Source: an uncultured Lachnospiraceae bacterium
GTDB lineage: Bacteria > Bacillota > Clostridia > Lachnospirales > Lachnospiraceae
Direction: 5' to 3'
Assembly: GCA_902766955.1 (NCBI GenBank)
Contig: CACXFM010000243.1
Coordinates: forward strand, 1-64,000
Length of the DNA: 64,000 nt
The translations under genes were made by a program, and so were the position numbers. The notes under the pieces were generated by a model, which saw only the letters and a program-made list of their open reading frames with translations, searched no databases and was not told where the DNA came from. Position 1 is the stretch's first letter; each line of letters opens with the position of its first letter. Below are positions 46,417 through 55,744 of this stretch, piece by piece.

Positions 46417-47507
46417 CACGCATTACCTCCTTTGGCAGGATTTCCGCGTTTTTTCTTTTTAAAGAGACCGAACAGCCCCTCCCAGGTAAATTCATTCGTC
46501 CCCATGATACCGCGGCGCCAGAACAGCACGACCACCATGAGAAGAATGGAATAAATCACCATCCGGAAGCCGGGACGGAATAATGCGGACAGCACCGGGA
46601 CCGAAGTCGGTTCATCCAGGAAACGGAGCCATTCCTGTCCCCCGTTGATCAGGAGTGATCCGATGATCGAGCCGGTCACACTGCCGATACCGCCCAGAAC
46701 GACAATCAGAAGAATGTTGTAAGTCAGGGCGACCTGGAAGGTCTTTGTGTCAATTGATCTCATGAAGACGGCCAGCATGCCGCCTGCCACGCCGGTAAAG
46801 AAGGAGGAAATCACAAAAGCCAGTTCCTTGTGCCGGAACAGATTGATTCCCATCGCCTCGGCGGCCACGTCATCCTCGCGGATGGCCTTAAAGGCGCGCC
46901 CGTAAGAAGAATTGATCAGAAGCAGCATGAGGATAATGCATCCGGCCGCGATGGCCATGGGCTGGAAAATATTCGCATACCCGGGAATGTTATTCAGCCC
47001 GTAGGAGCCGTTGGTGATCCGGTCCATCATGGGAGCGGCGAGGAAAGCCCTGATGATCTCGGCAAAGCCCAGCGTGGCAATTGCCAGATAATCGCTCTTC
47101 AGCCTCAGAACCGGTATCCCGATCAGCGCCGCAATCCCCGCTGCGGCGAGCCCTCCGACGATCATGGCCGGCAGCATGGGCATATGCACGTTTTCAAGCC
47201 AGGGAACAATGCCGTTCATGTAATAGACACTCGGGCGCACGGCCACCGGTATGGTAAGGATGGCGGTCACATAGGCGCCGATCGCCATAAAGCCCGCCTG
47301 TCCGAGTGAAAAAAGACCGGTGAAGCCGTTGAGGAGGTTCATGGAAACCGCCACGACCGCATAAATCGCGGACCGCTCCAGAATCGAGATCGCGTACGAG
47401 TGGCTGGTCGATTTATCAAACTGATAGTATGCAAGTACCGCACAGAAGCACCCTGCCAGAAGAACCGACAGAACGATATCTCTCGCCATATGTTTGTTTT
47501 TCTTCAT
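46416..47507 (-). CDS. livM: Branched-chain amino acid ABC transporter permease LivM
   Basis: A 363-residue permease with about ten membrane segments. NLLNGFTGLFSLGQAGFMAIGAY and RLKSDYLAIATLGFAEIIR are the LivM landmarks, GRAFKAIREDDVAAEAMGINLFRHKELAFVISSFFTGVAGG the coupling loop. Start at MKKNKHMARD after GAGGAGG; the longer frame would overlap livH. Confidence 0.95.
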   Translation of the reverse strand: MKKNKHMARDIVLSVLLAGCFCAVLAYYQFDKSTSHSYAISILERSAIYAVVAVSMNLLNGFTGLFSLGQAGFMAIGAYVTAILTIPVAVRPSVYYMNGIVPWLENVHMPMLPAMIVGGLAAAGIAALIGIPVLRLKSDYLAIATLGFAEIIRAFLAAPMMDRITNGSYGLNNIPGYANIFQPMAIAAGCIILMLLLINSSYGRAFKAIREDDVAAEAMGINLFRHKELAFVISSFFTGVAGGMLAVFMRSIDTKTFQVALTYNILLIVVLGGIGSVTGSIIGSLLINGGQEWLRFLDEPTSVPVLSALFRPGFRMVIYSILLMVVVLFWRRGIMGTNEFTWEGLFGLFKKKKRGNPAKGGNA

Positions 47508-47520
47508 TCCAGGGCCCTCC

Positions 47521-48402
47521 TCACACCTTATCTGATGCCGCTTCACCGAAGAGGCCGGTGGGCCGCACGAGAAGAATGACAATCAGAAGCAGAAACGTAA
47601 ATGCGTCTGAAAACATCGAGTATCCGAATGCAACGAGGAAGGTCTCACAGATTCCGATAATAAAACCGCCCAGAACCGCGCCCGGTATGGATCCGATTCC
47701 TCCGAGGACCGCCGCCACAAAGCACTTGAGGCCCGGCAGTGCACCAGAATACGGATATACGGTCATGCGGTCCGTAAAGTACAGCACGGCGCCCACGCCC
47801 GCAAGCAGGGATCCGATGACGAAGGTCATGGAAATCGTCGTGTTCACCTTGATCCCCATCAGCCTCGAAGCTTCCGTGTCTTTTGACACCGCTCTCATGG
47901 CCATGCCGAGTTTGGTATGGTTAATGAGCTGGATCAGCAGAACCACCAGAACGATCGTCAGAACCGGCGTAATCAGTGTCACGAGAGATGTCGTAATATC
48001 CCCGAACGAGAGAATTTTCTTCAAAACCGGAATCTCGGGGTACGCCCTCGGGATGGCGGTATACAGGTACGTGGCCAGATTCTGGAGCAGATAACTGACG
48101 CCGATCGCGGAAATCATGACCGACATACGGGGCGCACTGCGCAGAGGAGCATAGGCCGCCTTTTCGATCACGACACCGATCAGAACCGTTCCGGCCAGCA
48201 CGACCGGAATCGCCACAAACCATGGCATGGATGCCATGGCAAAAATCATCAGATACCCGGACATCATAAAAAGATCGCCGTGCGCAAAATTGATCAGTCT
48301 CAGGATACCGTAGACCATCGTGTATCCGATCGCGATCAGGGCGTAGGCTCCCCCGAGGGAGATCCCGGTGAGAAAATGCTGAGCAAGTGTCGAAGCACTC
48401 AT
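47521..48402 (-). CDS. livH: Branched-chain amino acid ABC transporter permease LivH
   Basis: A 293-residue permease with about eight membrane segments. GISLGGAYALIAIGYTMVYGILRLINFAHGDLFMMSGY is the LivH N-terminal signature and MRAVSKDTEASRLMGIKVNTTISMTFVIGS the coupling helix. It lies 13 bp before livM and 139 bp after livJ. Confidence 0.95.
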   Translation of the reverse strand: MSASTLAQHFLTGISLGGAYALIAIGYTMVYGILRLINFAHGDLFMMSGYLMIFAMASMPWFVAIPVVLAGTVLIGVVIEKAAYAPLRSAPRMSVMISAIGVSYLLQNLATYLYTAIPRAYPEIPVLKKILSFGDITTSLVTLITPVLTIVLVVLLIQLINHTKLGMAMRAVSKDTEASRLMGIKVNTTISMTFVIGSLLAGVGAVLYFTDRMTVYPYSGALPGLKCFVAAVLGGIGSIPGAVLGGFIIGICETFLVAFGYSMFSDAFTFLLLIVILLVRPTGLFGEAASDKV

Positions 48403-48496
48403 GTTTTCCTGCCTCCTGCTTAAAACCGTTAGATAAATAGGGCCTCTTCAGCACCGCTTTATGAAGTAAATGCGTTAAATCGTAAAAGACACATAG

Positions 48497-48521
48497 AAGG
48501 GGCGAGAAGGCCTCGCCCCTT
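48497..48521 (-). terminator. Hairpin between livJ and livH
   Basis: AAGGGGCGAG and CTCGCCCCTT arms around a 5-nt loop, with only a distant weak T run (CTATGTGTCTTTT) on the minus strand. It probably lowers transcription into livHMGF or protects the livJ 3' end. Confidence 0.6.
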
Positions 48522-48541
48522 TTGACCCGTTAGAGAAATGA

Positions 48542-49723
48542 TTATTCTTCGACGGAAACCTGCTTCAGGAAGCTGAACTTGCCGTCTTTCACCACGTCAA
48601 TGTAAGCGGAATCCTTATTTGCATCGCCGATTTCGTCGAACGTGATCTGTCCGGTCACGCCTTCCGTACTCACGGCCGCGATCGCTGCCTTCAGCGCTTC
48701 GCCGTCAGTTGTGCCGGCAGCTTCGAGTGCGTCGCAGATGACATTGTATGCGTCATAGCAGAGGGCAACGTTGCCGACGACCGCGTCATTGCCGCCGTTC
48801 TTCTCGATCCGGCTGCTGTCTGCGTTCAGCCATTCCTTGTAGCCCTTGACAAAGTCAATGACGACCTGGCTGGATTCATCCGCTTCGTCGAAGAATGTGG
48901 AGACAACCATGCCCTCGCAGTTCTCAGCGCCTGCATTGTCGATAATGGTGGTGTTGTACCATGTGTCGCCTGCCATGATGGCGGCGTCGATTCCGAGCTC
49001 TCTGGCCTGCTTGATGATCAGCGGAGCCGTGGCAATCGAAGACGGAGCAAAGATCGCTTCCGCGCCGGACGCCTTGACCTCTGTCAGAATCGCCTTGAAA
49101 TCAGACTGGTTCGTCTGGAATGTCTGGGAAGTGACAATCTCTCCTCCGAGGGCCGTAAACTGCTTCTTGAAGAAGTTTGAAAGACCTGCGGAGTAGTCGT
49201 CGCCCAGCTGCTCGATGGTGGCGACTTTCTTGTATCCCTCATCGAATGCGTACTGCGCCATGACGGATCCCTGGAACGGATCAAGGAAGCAGACGCGGAA
49301 ATAATACTCGCATCCCGAAGTGACCTGCGGATTGGTGCAGGAAGCGCCGATCGCCGGAATCTTTGCTTCTGCGAATGTCGGGCCGGCCGCAATGGAGACA
49401 CCGGAGCCGTAAGAACCGATGACAGCGACAACGCCGTCGGAGACCAGCTTCTGGGCAGCCGTCACGCCTTCGGTCTTGTCTGACTTATTGTCGACCGTAT
49501 CCAGCTCGACTTTGTACTCGGTTCCGTCAATCGTGACAGTGGGACGCACCTCGTTGGCATACTGGGCGCCCTGCGCTTCCTGTGTGCCGCCGCCTCCGTT
49601 CTCACCCGTCAGGGGCTCGAAGAGACCGATTTTGATCACGTCCTCCGCCATGGCCGGAACTGCCGCCAGGGCAGATACCGTCATCGCACATGCCACAACC
49701 GCCGAAAGAACCATCTTTTTCAT
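48542..49723 (-). CDS. livJ: Branched-chain amino acid-binding protein LivJ, no lipobox
   Basis: A 393-residue type I periplasmic-binding-fold receptor. KIGLFEPLTGENGGGGTQEAQGAQYANE, GSYGSGVSIAAGPTFAEAKIPAIG and YDAYNVICDALEAAG are typical of Leu/Ile/Val-binding proteins. The signal peptide ends SALAAVPAMAEDV, with no Cys near the cleavage site, so like the nucleoside receptor it is predicted not to be lipid-anchored. AGGAGG precedes the ATG. First gene of livJHMGF. Confidence 0.94.
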   Translation of the reverse strand: MKKMVLSAVVACAMTVSALAAVPAMAEDVIKIGLFEPLTGENGGGGTQEAQGAQYANEVRPTVTIDGTEYKVELDTVDNKSDKTEGVTAAQKLVSDGVVAVIGSYGSGVSIAAGPTFAEAKIPAIGASCTNPQVTSGCEYYFRVCFLDPFQGSVMAQYAFDEGYKKVATIEQLGDDYSAGLSNFFKKQFTALGGEIVTSQTFQTNQSDFKAILTEVKASGAEAIFAPSSIATAPLIIKQARELGIDAAIMAGDTWYNTTIIDNAGAENCEGMVVSTFFDEADESSQVVIDFVKGYKEWLNADSSRIEKNGGNDAVVGNVALCYDAYNVICDALEAAGTTDGEALKAAIAAVSTEGVTGQITFDEIGDANKDSAYIDVVKDGKFSFLKQVSVEE

Positions 49724-49744
49724 AAAAACCTCCTCCCTTCTGAG

Positions 49745-49818
49745 ATTTTCAGAGCGCCCGCACGAGGCCGGAAGGAATCAGTTCTTTTAAGAAACCGCTC
49801 TCCCATGTCTCTGAAAAT
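49745..49818 (-). promoter_or_regulatory. livJ leader inverted repeat with CodY-box-like sequence
   Basis: ATTTTCAGAG and CTCTGAAAAT are perfect 10-bp arms 54 bp apart in the livJ leader. The 5' arm belongs to AATTTTCAGAGACAT (49819-49805, minus), matching the CodY box AATTTTCWGAAAATT at 12 of 15 positions. It lies about 20 nt into the transcript, a roadblock position. CodY control is inferred only. Confidence 0.4.
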
Positions 49819-49845
49819 TACAGTTTTCGTGAACTATTAACTTGC

Positions 49846-49874
49846 ATTATAATCATCTTTGGGATTTCGCGCAA
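49846..49874 (-). promoter_or_regulatory. Promoter of livJHMGF
   Basis: On the minus strand TTGCGC (49874-49869), 17-bp spacer and TATAAT (49851-49846), with a leader of about 115 nt. Confidence 0.76.
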
Positions 49875-49924
49875 GTAGTTCGCGGCAGAGGTCTTATCTT
49901 ATCAAACATTTCAAGGAGACGTCC

Positions 49925-51160
49925 ATGTACCCTGTCGTTCATCACAAACCGGACAGCACAGAGTCTTTTGACCGGCTGGAAATGCTCTGGCTGCGGTATC
50001 CGCAGTACCACGAGATGACCTGTTTTTCCACGCTCGATGAGCTTCTTGAGGCTCATGAATCCTACGGGAAGGATTTTGAAGATCTGCGTGAGGAATATAT
50101 CTCCGGTCAGTATGAGCGCTTCCTGATCCAGCTCTCCTGGGCCGACCTCGCCTACCGGTACGCCACAAAAGGTCTGCTGGAGAGGGCCCCGGCATTTCCC
50201 GAAAATGCATATGTCAGCCGTTTCATGGAACAGTTTACCGGTATCGATACGGACACAAAAGCATGCTTTCTTTTCCCGGAAAGCTTTGTGTCTCAGTTTT
50301 TTGTCATTTCGGAGGTGTGCAGGAAGGCCGAAGAATTCCATCCCGTCCGGAATCTCTTTCCGGATGAAGAAAAGCTGCATTATCTGGCCGTTTTTGACAA
50401 GCAGAATATGGACGGCGTCCTCCTCATGTTTCATCTGCTCTACACAAATACATCGGAAGATCTCTTCGGAGGATACTCGCTCTATGACTACCCGCTCCCC
50501 TGGTACCAGAACCATCTCATAGAAGACGGCGTCGTCCTGCGGTCGCCTTATCTGCCGGACCGGATCGCGAAATACCAGGGCCAGCTGCCCTTTTATCACA
50601 ATCCGTCCAAAACCGTCTATGTGAGGAGAAATATCGCACATATCCTGAAATGCGGCTACTTTGATTCCGAGCTCGAATTTTTCCTCAATCTGACCAGAAT
50701 CGTCATGCCCTTTTTCCATTGGTGGTATCAGGATCTGGCGCTTTACGAAGAGAAAGACGGATACCGGACGGACTGGCGGCTTGAGCGGACCCGCATCAGA
50801 ACAAAGCTCACGGCCGACGGGATCATCAAACCGAAGTGGAAGCATGAACTGTCTCTGTTTCATGCCATGCGGAAGAGATATCCCGACACGCTCTACCAGT
50901 ACCGCCCGGAATGGCTCGGCAGGCAGAGCCTGGACCTCTATATCCCTTCCATTAAGACCGCCGTCGAATATCAGGGAATCCAGCATTATAAGCCGGTCTC
51001 CTTCTTCGGCGGGGAGGATGCGCTGAACCAGAGAAAAGAACTGGACCAGCTGAAAAAGACGCTGTGTGAAGAGAATCATGTGCGGCTGATCGAGTGGCCC
51101 TACAGCGTCGAGCCCACAGCCGGAAATATTGAACTGCTGATCGGGAACAATCCGTCATGA
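49925..51160 (+). CDS. Unknown protein with C-terminal PD-(D/E)XK-like nuclease fold
   Basis: A 411-residue soluble protein. The N-terminal 270 residues are not recognised. The C-terminal 100 residues (YRPEWLGRQSLDLYIPSIKTAVEYQGIQHYKPVSFFGGEDALNQRKELDQLKKTLCEENHVRLIEWPY, described in pieces: LDLYIP, AVEYQGIQHY, FFGGEDA, LCEENHVRLIEW) match the pattern of Vsr/DUF559-like restriction-fold domains: Asp, then E-x-Q in place of E-x-K. Start set at ATG 49925 by AAGGAG six bases away. It stands alone between liv and gcv. Nuclease activity is inferred. Confidence 0.7.
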   Translation: MYPVVHHKPDSTESFDRLEMLWLRYPQYHEMTCFSTLDELLEAHESYGKDFEDLREEYISGQYERFLIQLSWADLAYRYATKGLLERAPAFPENAYVSRFMEQFTGIDTDTKACFLFPESFVSQFFVISEVCRKAEEFHPVRNLFPDEEKLHYLAVFDKQNMDGVLLMFHLLYTNTSEDLFGGYSLYDYPLPWYQNHLIEDGVVLRSPYLPDRIAKYQGQLPFYHNPSKTVYVRRNIAHILKCGYFDSELEFFLNLTRIVMPFFHWWYQDLALYEEKDGYRTDWRLERTRIRTKLTADGIIKPKWKHELSLFHAMRKRYPDTLYQYRPEWLGRQSLDLYIPSIKTAVEYQGIQHYKPVSFFGGEDALNQRKELDQLKKTLCEENHVRLIEWPYSVEPTAGNIELLIGNNPS

Positions 51161-51178
51161 GAGGCGGATTGTTCCTTT
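51144..51178 (+). terminator. Hairpin spanning the stop of the PD-(D/E)XK-like gene
   Basis: GGAACAATCCG and CGGATTGTTCC are perfect 11-bp arms whose loop contains the stop codon; TTTAATTGTT follows. Also convergent to lpdA, where GGACTGT/ACAGTCC (51201-51220) forms a second small hairpin. Confidence 0.6.
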
Positions 51179-51211
51179 AATTGTTAACAGATCAGGAAGC
51201 GGACTGTCTGC

Positions 51212-52615
51212 TCACAGTCCCCCCTGCCTGCACACTTCCGTAATTCCTTCGCTGAATGAAGGGTGCGGCCGCACGACGCGGCCCATATCACTGAGCGTCA
51301 GGCCGTTCACGACGGCGTCCGCGAATTCACCGATCAGATCCGACGCCCTGGCGCACATCATCACCGCGCCCAGGATCTTCTCCGTCTGCTTCTCATACAC
51401 GACTTTGATGAAGCCGCGCTCCCCGCCCGTCAGGACGGTTTTGCCGTTGGCAGACATGACGATTTTCCGGCTCGCCGCATCGATCCCCTGTGTCTTCGCC
51501 TGCTCCGGGGTCAGTCCCACAGAAGCAATTTCCGGATCCGTGTAGATACAGCCCGGGATGACATGATCGGCGATCCGGCGCTCCGAAACTCTCTGTGCGT
51601 CCTCCGGCTTCATGCACGCATACATATGGGCCACCGCATTTCTGCCCATGGCCGTGGCCGCATGCGCCAGCATGATGCCGCCGCACACATCTCCGGCCGC
51701 GTATACGCCCGGCATACTCGTGCAGCCGTTTTCATCCGTCACGATGCGGCCCCTGTCCATCTCCACGGATACATCCGGGCCGAAAAGCCCCTCCGTGAAG
51801 GGGCGCCTGCCCACGCAGATGAGGACGCCGTCACAGGAGACAGCGGACGTCTGGTCTTTTTCTCTGTATTCACAGACGAGCCCTTCGCCCTCCTCACGGA
51901 TCTCCGTGACCGAGGCGCCCGTGATGATCCCGACGCCTCTCTTCTTCATCAGCATCTTCAGGCTCTGGGACAGCTCCCTGTCCATATTGGAGATGATTTT
52001 CGGCAGCGCCTCAATGACGGTGACTTCCGAACCGAAGGCGCGGTAAACCGACGCAAATTCCATGCCGATCACGCCTCCGCCGATGATCACGAGATGTCCG
52101 TACAGGCCGTCCCGTTTCTCCAGGAGCTCGTCGCTTGTCACGACATGCTTCAGCCCGGCGCCCGGGATCGGCGGCACAAAGGCCCGGGAACCGGTGGCGA
52201 TCAGAATATACTCCGTGTCCAGAATCCGCTTCTCTTCTCCCTGCACTTCCACACTGTGGGAATCAAGGATCCGTCCGCTGCCGCTTATCACCTCGACCTT
52301 TTTCTGCTTCATCATGGCGGCGATACCGGAACGCAGCGTATCCACGACCTCTGCCTTGCGGTTCTGGATCCGCTCCATATCAAACGAAACCCCTTCCGCA
52401 TCAAGGCCGAACACACTGCACTCTTTCATCTGATGAAAAAGCTCCGCCGAATGCAGCAGTGTTTTTGTCGGAATGCAGCCGTGATTCAGACAGGTGCCTC
52501 CCAGCGCCTCCTTTTCGATCAGCGCGGTTTTCATGCCGTAGACGCCGGCGGCCTCTAAAGCCGCCTCATAGCCTCCCGGCCCCGCGCCGATCACAACCAG
52601 ATCATATTCTCTCAT
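51212..52615 (-). CDS. lpdA: Dihydrolipoyl dehydrogenase (glycine cleavage L-protein)
   Basis: A 467-residue FAD disulfide reductase. GAGPGGY near the start binds FAD; the redox pair is Cys42 and Cys47 in GGTCLNHGCIPTK; the NAD loop is IIGGGVIGMEFASVY; the C-terminal HPSFSE supplies the His-Glu of the active site. It has no lipoyl domain. Start at MREYDLVV after GGAG; the frame opens 25 codons earlier inside gcvPB. Last gene of the gcv operon, it reoxidises the lipoyl arm of GcvH. Confidence 0.95.
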   Translation of the reverse strand: MREYDLVVIGAGPGGYEAALEAAGVYGMKTALIEKEALGGTCLNHGCIPTKTLLHSAELFHQMKECSVFGLDAEGVSFDMERIQNRKAEVVDTLRSGIAAMMKQKKVEVISGSGRILDSHSVEVQGEEKRILDTEYILIATGSRAFVPPIPGAGLKHVVTSDELLEKRDGLYGHLVIIGGGVIGMEFASVYRAFGSEVTVIEALPKIISNMDRELSQSLKMLMKKRGVGIITGASVTEIREEGEGLVCEYREKDQTSAVSCDGVLICVGRRPFTEGLFGPDVSVEMDRGRIVTDENGCTSMPGVYAAGDVCGGIMLAHAATAMGRNAVAHMYACMKPEDAQRVSERRIADHVIPGCIYTDPEIASVGLTPEQAKTQGIDAASRKIVMSANGKTVLTGGERGFIKVVYEKQTEKILGAVMMCARASDLIGEFADAVVNGLTLSDMGRVVRPHPSFSEGITEVCRQGGL

Positions 52616-52637
52616 ATCCGACTCTCCAATCAGACAT

Positions 52638-54035
52638 TCATTCGTCAAACGTAAACCGGATGACCGGCTTTCTGGCCGCACCGACTTCATCCAGCCGCCT
52701 GACCGGCGTATGCAACGGCATCTGATGGAGCTTCTCCGGCTCCTTCACGGCTTCCTCGTAAATCTCCCGGAAGACCCGGACCGCCTCATCCAGCGTTTCC
52801 TTCGTCTCCGTCTCGGTGGGCTCCACCATCAGAGCCTCATGGACGATCAGCGGGAAATACATGGTCGGCGGATGGATGCCGTAATCCAGCATCGCCTTGG
52901 CCGCATCAAGCGCCGAGACGCCCGTCTCCTCCTTCAGCCGTTCAAGAGACATGACAAATTCATGCATGCAGACCGTATCATAAGCCATCGGATACAGATC
53001 TTTAAGCTTCACGCGCATATAGTTCGCGTTCAGCACCGCATTCTTCGCCGCTTCCGGCACGCCTTCCCGTCCGATGGACAGAATATAGGTCAGCGCCTTC
53101 ACCGCAACCAGGAAATTGCCTCCGAAGGAGCGCACGTCCCCGATGCTCTCCGGGGAGCCCGTTCCCGGCAGAAACTCCGCCAGAAATGCTTTGCACCCGA
53201 CCGGACCGCTTCCCGGACCGCCGCCTCCGTGAGGCGTGGAGAACGTCTTGTGAAGATTCATATGCATGACGTCAAAGCCCATGTCGCCGGGACGGGCGAT
53301 CCCCATCACCGCGTTCAGGTTGGCTCCGTCATAGTAGCATAAACCTCCGGCCTCATGGACGATCCTCGTGATCTCGAGAATATTGGGATCAAACAGGCCG
53401 AGCGTATTGGGATTGGTGAGCATCAGTCCCGCAGTATCTTCGCCTGCTGCGGCTTTCAGCGCCTCAAGATCCACGCAGCCCCTGTCATCGGAGGGAATGC
53501 TCACCACATCGAACCCCGCCATGGCCGCACTGGCCGGATTGGTTCCGTGGGCCGAGTCCGGCACGATGATTTTCGTTCTGGCCGTATCCTTCCGGGATCT
53601 GTGATACGCCTTGATCAGAAGGAGCCCCGTAAATTCGCCGTGGGCCCCCGCTGCCGGCTGAAGCGTCATGGCATCCATACCGGATATTTCACACAGAAGC
53701 TTCTCGAGCAGATCCGCCGCTTCGCGGCAGCCCTGTCTGGATTCTGCCTCCTGCAGGGGATGGATTCCCGTAAACCCGGGCAGAGCAGCCATCTCCTCAT
53801 TAATCTGCGGATTATATTTCATGGTGCAGGAACCGAGCGGATAGAAGCCGTCGTTCACACCGTGGGTCTGGCCGGCCAGTTCCGTGTAATGGCGGTCCAC
53901 CTCCGTCTCCGGCAGAGAGGGCAGGCGCAGCGGCTTCTCTCTCTTCGGGAGCGCCGCGTCGGTCAGCGGCACATCACAATCCGGCAGATACTTTGTTCCT
54001 CTCCCGTCTCTGCTTCTTTCAAATACCAGCTTCAT
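52638..54035 (-). CDS. gcvPB: Glycine dehydrogenase (decarboxylating) subunit 2
   Basis: A 465-residue PLP subunit of the split P-protein. The PLP lysine is in MNLHKTFSTPHGGGGPG and the substrate region in YPLGSCTMKYNPQ. I start at MKLVFERSRDGRG (54035) because the ATG overlaps the gcvPA stop by 4 bp and GGAGGTG precedes it; the frame opens 53 codons earlier inside gcvPA. It decarboxylates glycine onto GcvH with GcvPA. Confidence 0.97.
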   Translation of the reverse strand: MKLVFERSRDGRGTKYLPDCDVPLTDAALPKREKPLRLPSLPETEVDRHYTELAGQTHGVNDGFYPLGSCTMKYNPQINEEMAALPGFTGIHPLQEAESRQGCREAADLLEKLLCEISGMDAMTLQPAAGAHGEFTGLLLIKAYHRSRKDTARTKIIVPDSAHGTNPASAAMAGFDVVSIPSDDRGCVDLEALKAAAGEDTAGLMLTNPNTLGLFDPNILEITRIVHEAGGLCYYDGANLNAVMGIARPGDMGFDVMHMNLHKTFSTPHGGGGPGSGPVGCKAFLAEFLPGTGSPESIGDVRSFGGNFLVAVKALTYILSIGREGVPEAAKNAVLNANYMRVKLKDLYPMAYDTVCMHEFVMSLERLKEETGVSALDAAKAMLDYGIHPPTMYFPLIVHEALMVEPTETETKETLDEAVRVFREIYEEAVKEPEKLHQMPLHTPVRRLDEVGAARKPVIRFTFDE

Positions 54036-55351
54036 GCGCCGCACACCTCCTTCACAAGGGAAGCCGTCCAGTCCATCTCTTCTTTCGTATTCATTTCCGT
54101 CGCGCACCACAAAATGCGGTTGTCCGGCAGCGGAAGGCCTCCCAGGATGCCCTGTTCCGCGAGAGCCTGCAGCAGTTTCCCGGCGTCGGGACATTCCGTG
54201 ACAAATTCATGGAAGAATTCCCTGTTTTCAAAGGCAGGCGCAAGACCGGCCTCCTTCAGGCGGTCGCGCAGATAATGAGCCTTTGACGTGCACTGCACGG
54301 CCGCTTCCCGCAGCCCGGAGGGCCCCATGGCCGCCATATAGGCGGATGCCCGCAGTGCGCAGAGCGCTTCGTTCGAGCAGATATTGGAGCTCGCCTTTTC
54401 TCTGCGGATATGCTGTTCTCTGGCCTGCAGCGTCAGTACATACGCGCGTTTCCCGTCGCAGTCCGTAGTCTGTCCCACGATGCGGCCCGGCAGTTTTCTC
54501 ATCATCTTCGCACCCGCGGCCATAAAGCCCAGATACGGGCCGCCGTCCGCAAGCGGAAGACCCAGGGGCTGCCCCTCGCCGACCGCGACATCCGCGCCGT
54601 ATTCTCCCGGGGTCTTCAAAACCGCCAGGGAAATCGGGTTGACACTTGCCACAAGCTTCGCGCCGGCGGCATGGACCGCCTCGCTGATCTCCTCCACCGC
54701 TTCCAGATTGCCGTAATAATTGGGATGCTGCAGAAGCACACAGGAGACATCCGGCGTCAGCAGTTCCTTCATCGCTTCCTGATCCGTGATCCCGTCATGC
54801 TCCGGGATCACCGTGACCGGCACGTCCCTGCCGAAACTGTAAGTTCTGACCACAGACAGAATTTTGGGGTCCACGGCCGCGGATACGAGAATCCGGTTCC
54901 GCTTTCTGTCCCGGCACATCTCGCAGGCCTCCGCCGCAGCAGTCGCGCCGTCGTAGACTCCGGCATTGGAAGCCTCCATCCCGGTCAGCTCGCAGATATC
55001 GGTCTGATACTCAAAAATCGACTGCAGGATTCCCTGGCTGATCTCCGCCTGATATGGCGTGTAGGCGGTTCGGAAATCCTCCTTGCCCGCGATCGTATTG
55101 ACGATAGCGGGAATGTAGTGGTTGTAAGCACCTGCCCCGCGGAAAATATGGCGGTAGACCTTGTTTTTTGCGGCCATTCCTTCCACGATCCGGCGCACCT
55201 CAAGTTCGGATTTTCCTTCGGGCATCTCCAAAGGCTCCTTGCGGAGGACACTCTCCGGAATATCCCGGTACAGATCCATAAATCCGGAAAAGCCGCACTC
55301 CTTCAGCATCTCCTGCTGCTCTTCCGGCGTGTTCGGCACATAGCCTCCCAT
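54032..55351 (-). CDS. gcvPA: Glycine dehydrogenase (decarboxylating) subunit 1
   Basis: A 439-residue subunit, homologous to the N-terminal half of one-chain P-protein and lacking the PLP lysine. YVPNTPEEQQEMLKECGF, AYTPYQAEISQGILQSIFEYQT and ANAGVYDGATAAAEA-type segments are standard. The two-subunit form is normal in clostridia. Confidence 0.97.
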   Translation of the reverse strand: MGGYVPNTPEEQQEMLKECGFSGFMDLYRDIPESVLRKEPLEMPEGKSELEVRRIVEGMAAKNKVYRHIFRGAGAYNHYIPAIVNTIAGKEDFRTAYTPYQAEISQGILQSIFEYQTDICELTGMEASNAGVYDGATAAAEACEMCRDRKRNRILVSAAVDPKILSVVRTYSFGRDVPVTVIPEHDGITDQEAMKELLTPDVSCVLLQHPNYYGNLEAVEEISEAVHAAGAKLVASVNPISLAVLKTPGEYGADVAVGEGQPLGLPLADGGPYLGFMAAGAKMMRKLPGRIVGQTTDCDGKRAYVLTLQAREQHIRREKASSNICSNEALCALRASAYMAAMGPSGLREAAVQCTSKAHYLRDRLKEAGLAPAFENREFFHEFVTECPDAGKLLQALAEQGILGGLPLPDNRILWCATEMNTKEEMDWTASLVKEVCGA

Positions 55352-55369
55352 AATCTCACCTTCCTTCTC

Positions 55370-55744
55370 TCATTCGCTGATGAGCTCTTCGTATTCCTCC
55401 GCGGTCAGCAGATCTTCCGTGTCCGTGATATCCGTCACTTTGATAAACCAGGCCTCATACGGGTCCTCGTTCATCATCTGGGGCTCATCCGCCAGATCCA
55501 TGTGGACTTCCTCCACTGTTCCGCTCACCGGACTGATCACATCCGAGACCGCCTTGACAGATTCCACATCCGCGAATGCCTCGCCCATGGTCACTTCGTC
55601 CCCTTCCTCCGGGAGATTCACGAAGACCAGATCTCCGAGCTGATCCTGAGCATAATCCGTGATGCCGATGTAAGCCGTGTTGCCGTCCTCAAAACGGATC
55701 CATTCATGTGTCTTTGAGTACTTTAAGTCTTTCGGGATATGCAT
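55370..55744 (-). CDS. gcvH: Glycine cleavage system H protein
   Basis: A 124-residue lipoyl carrier. The start [17 protein letters not shown] is standard; lipoylated Lys lies in [25 protein letters not shown] lies upstream. It carries the aminomethyl group from P- to T-protein. Confidence 0.96.
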   Translation of the reverse strand: MHIPKDLKYSKTHEWIRFEDGNTAYIGITDYAQDQLGDLVFVNLPEEGDEVTMGEAFADVESVKAVSDVISPVSGTVEEVHMDLADEPQMMNEDPYEAWFIKVTDITDTEDLLTAEEYEELISE

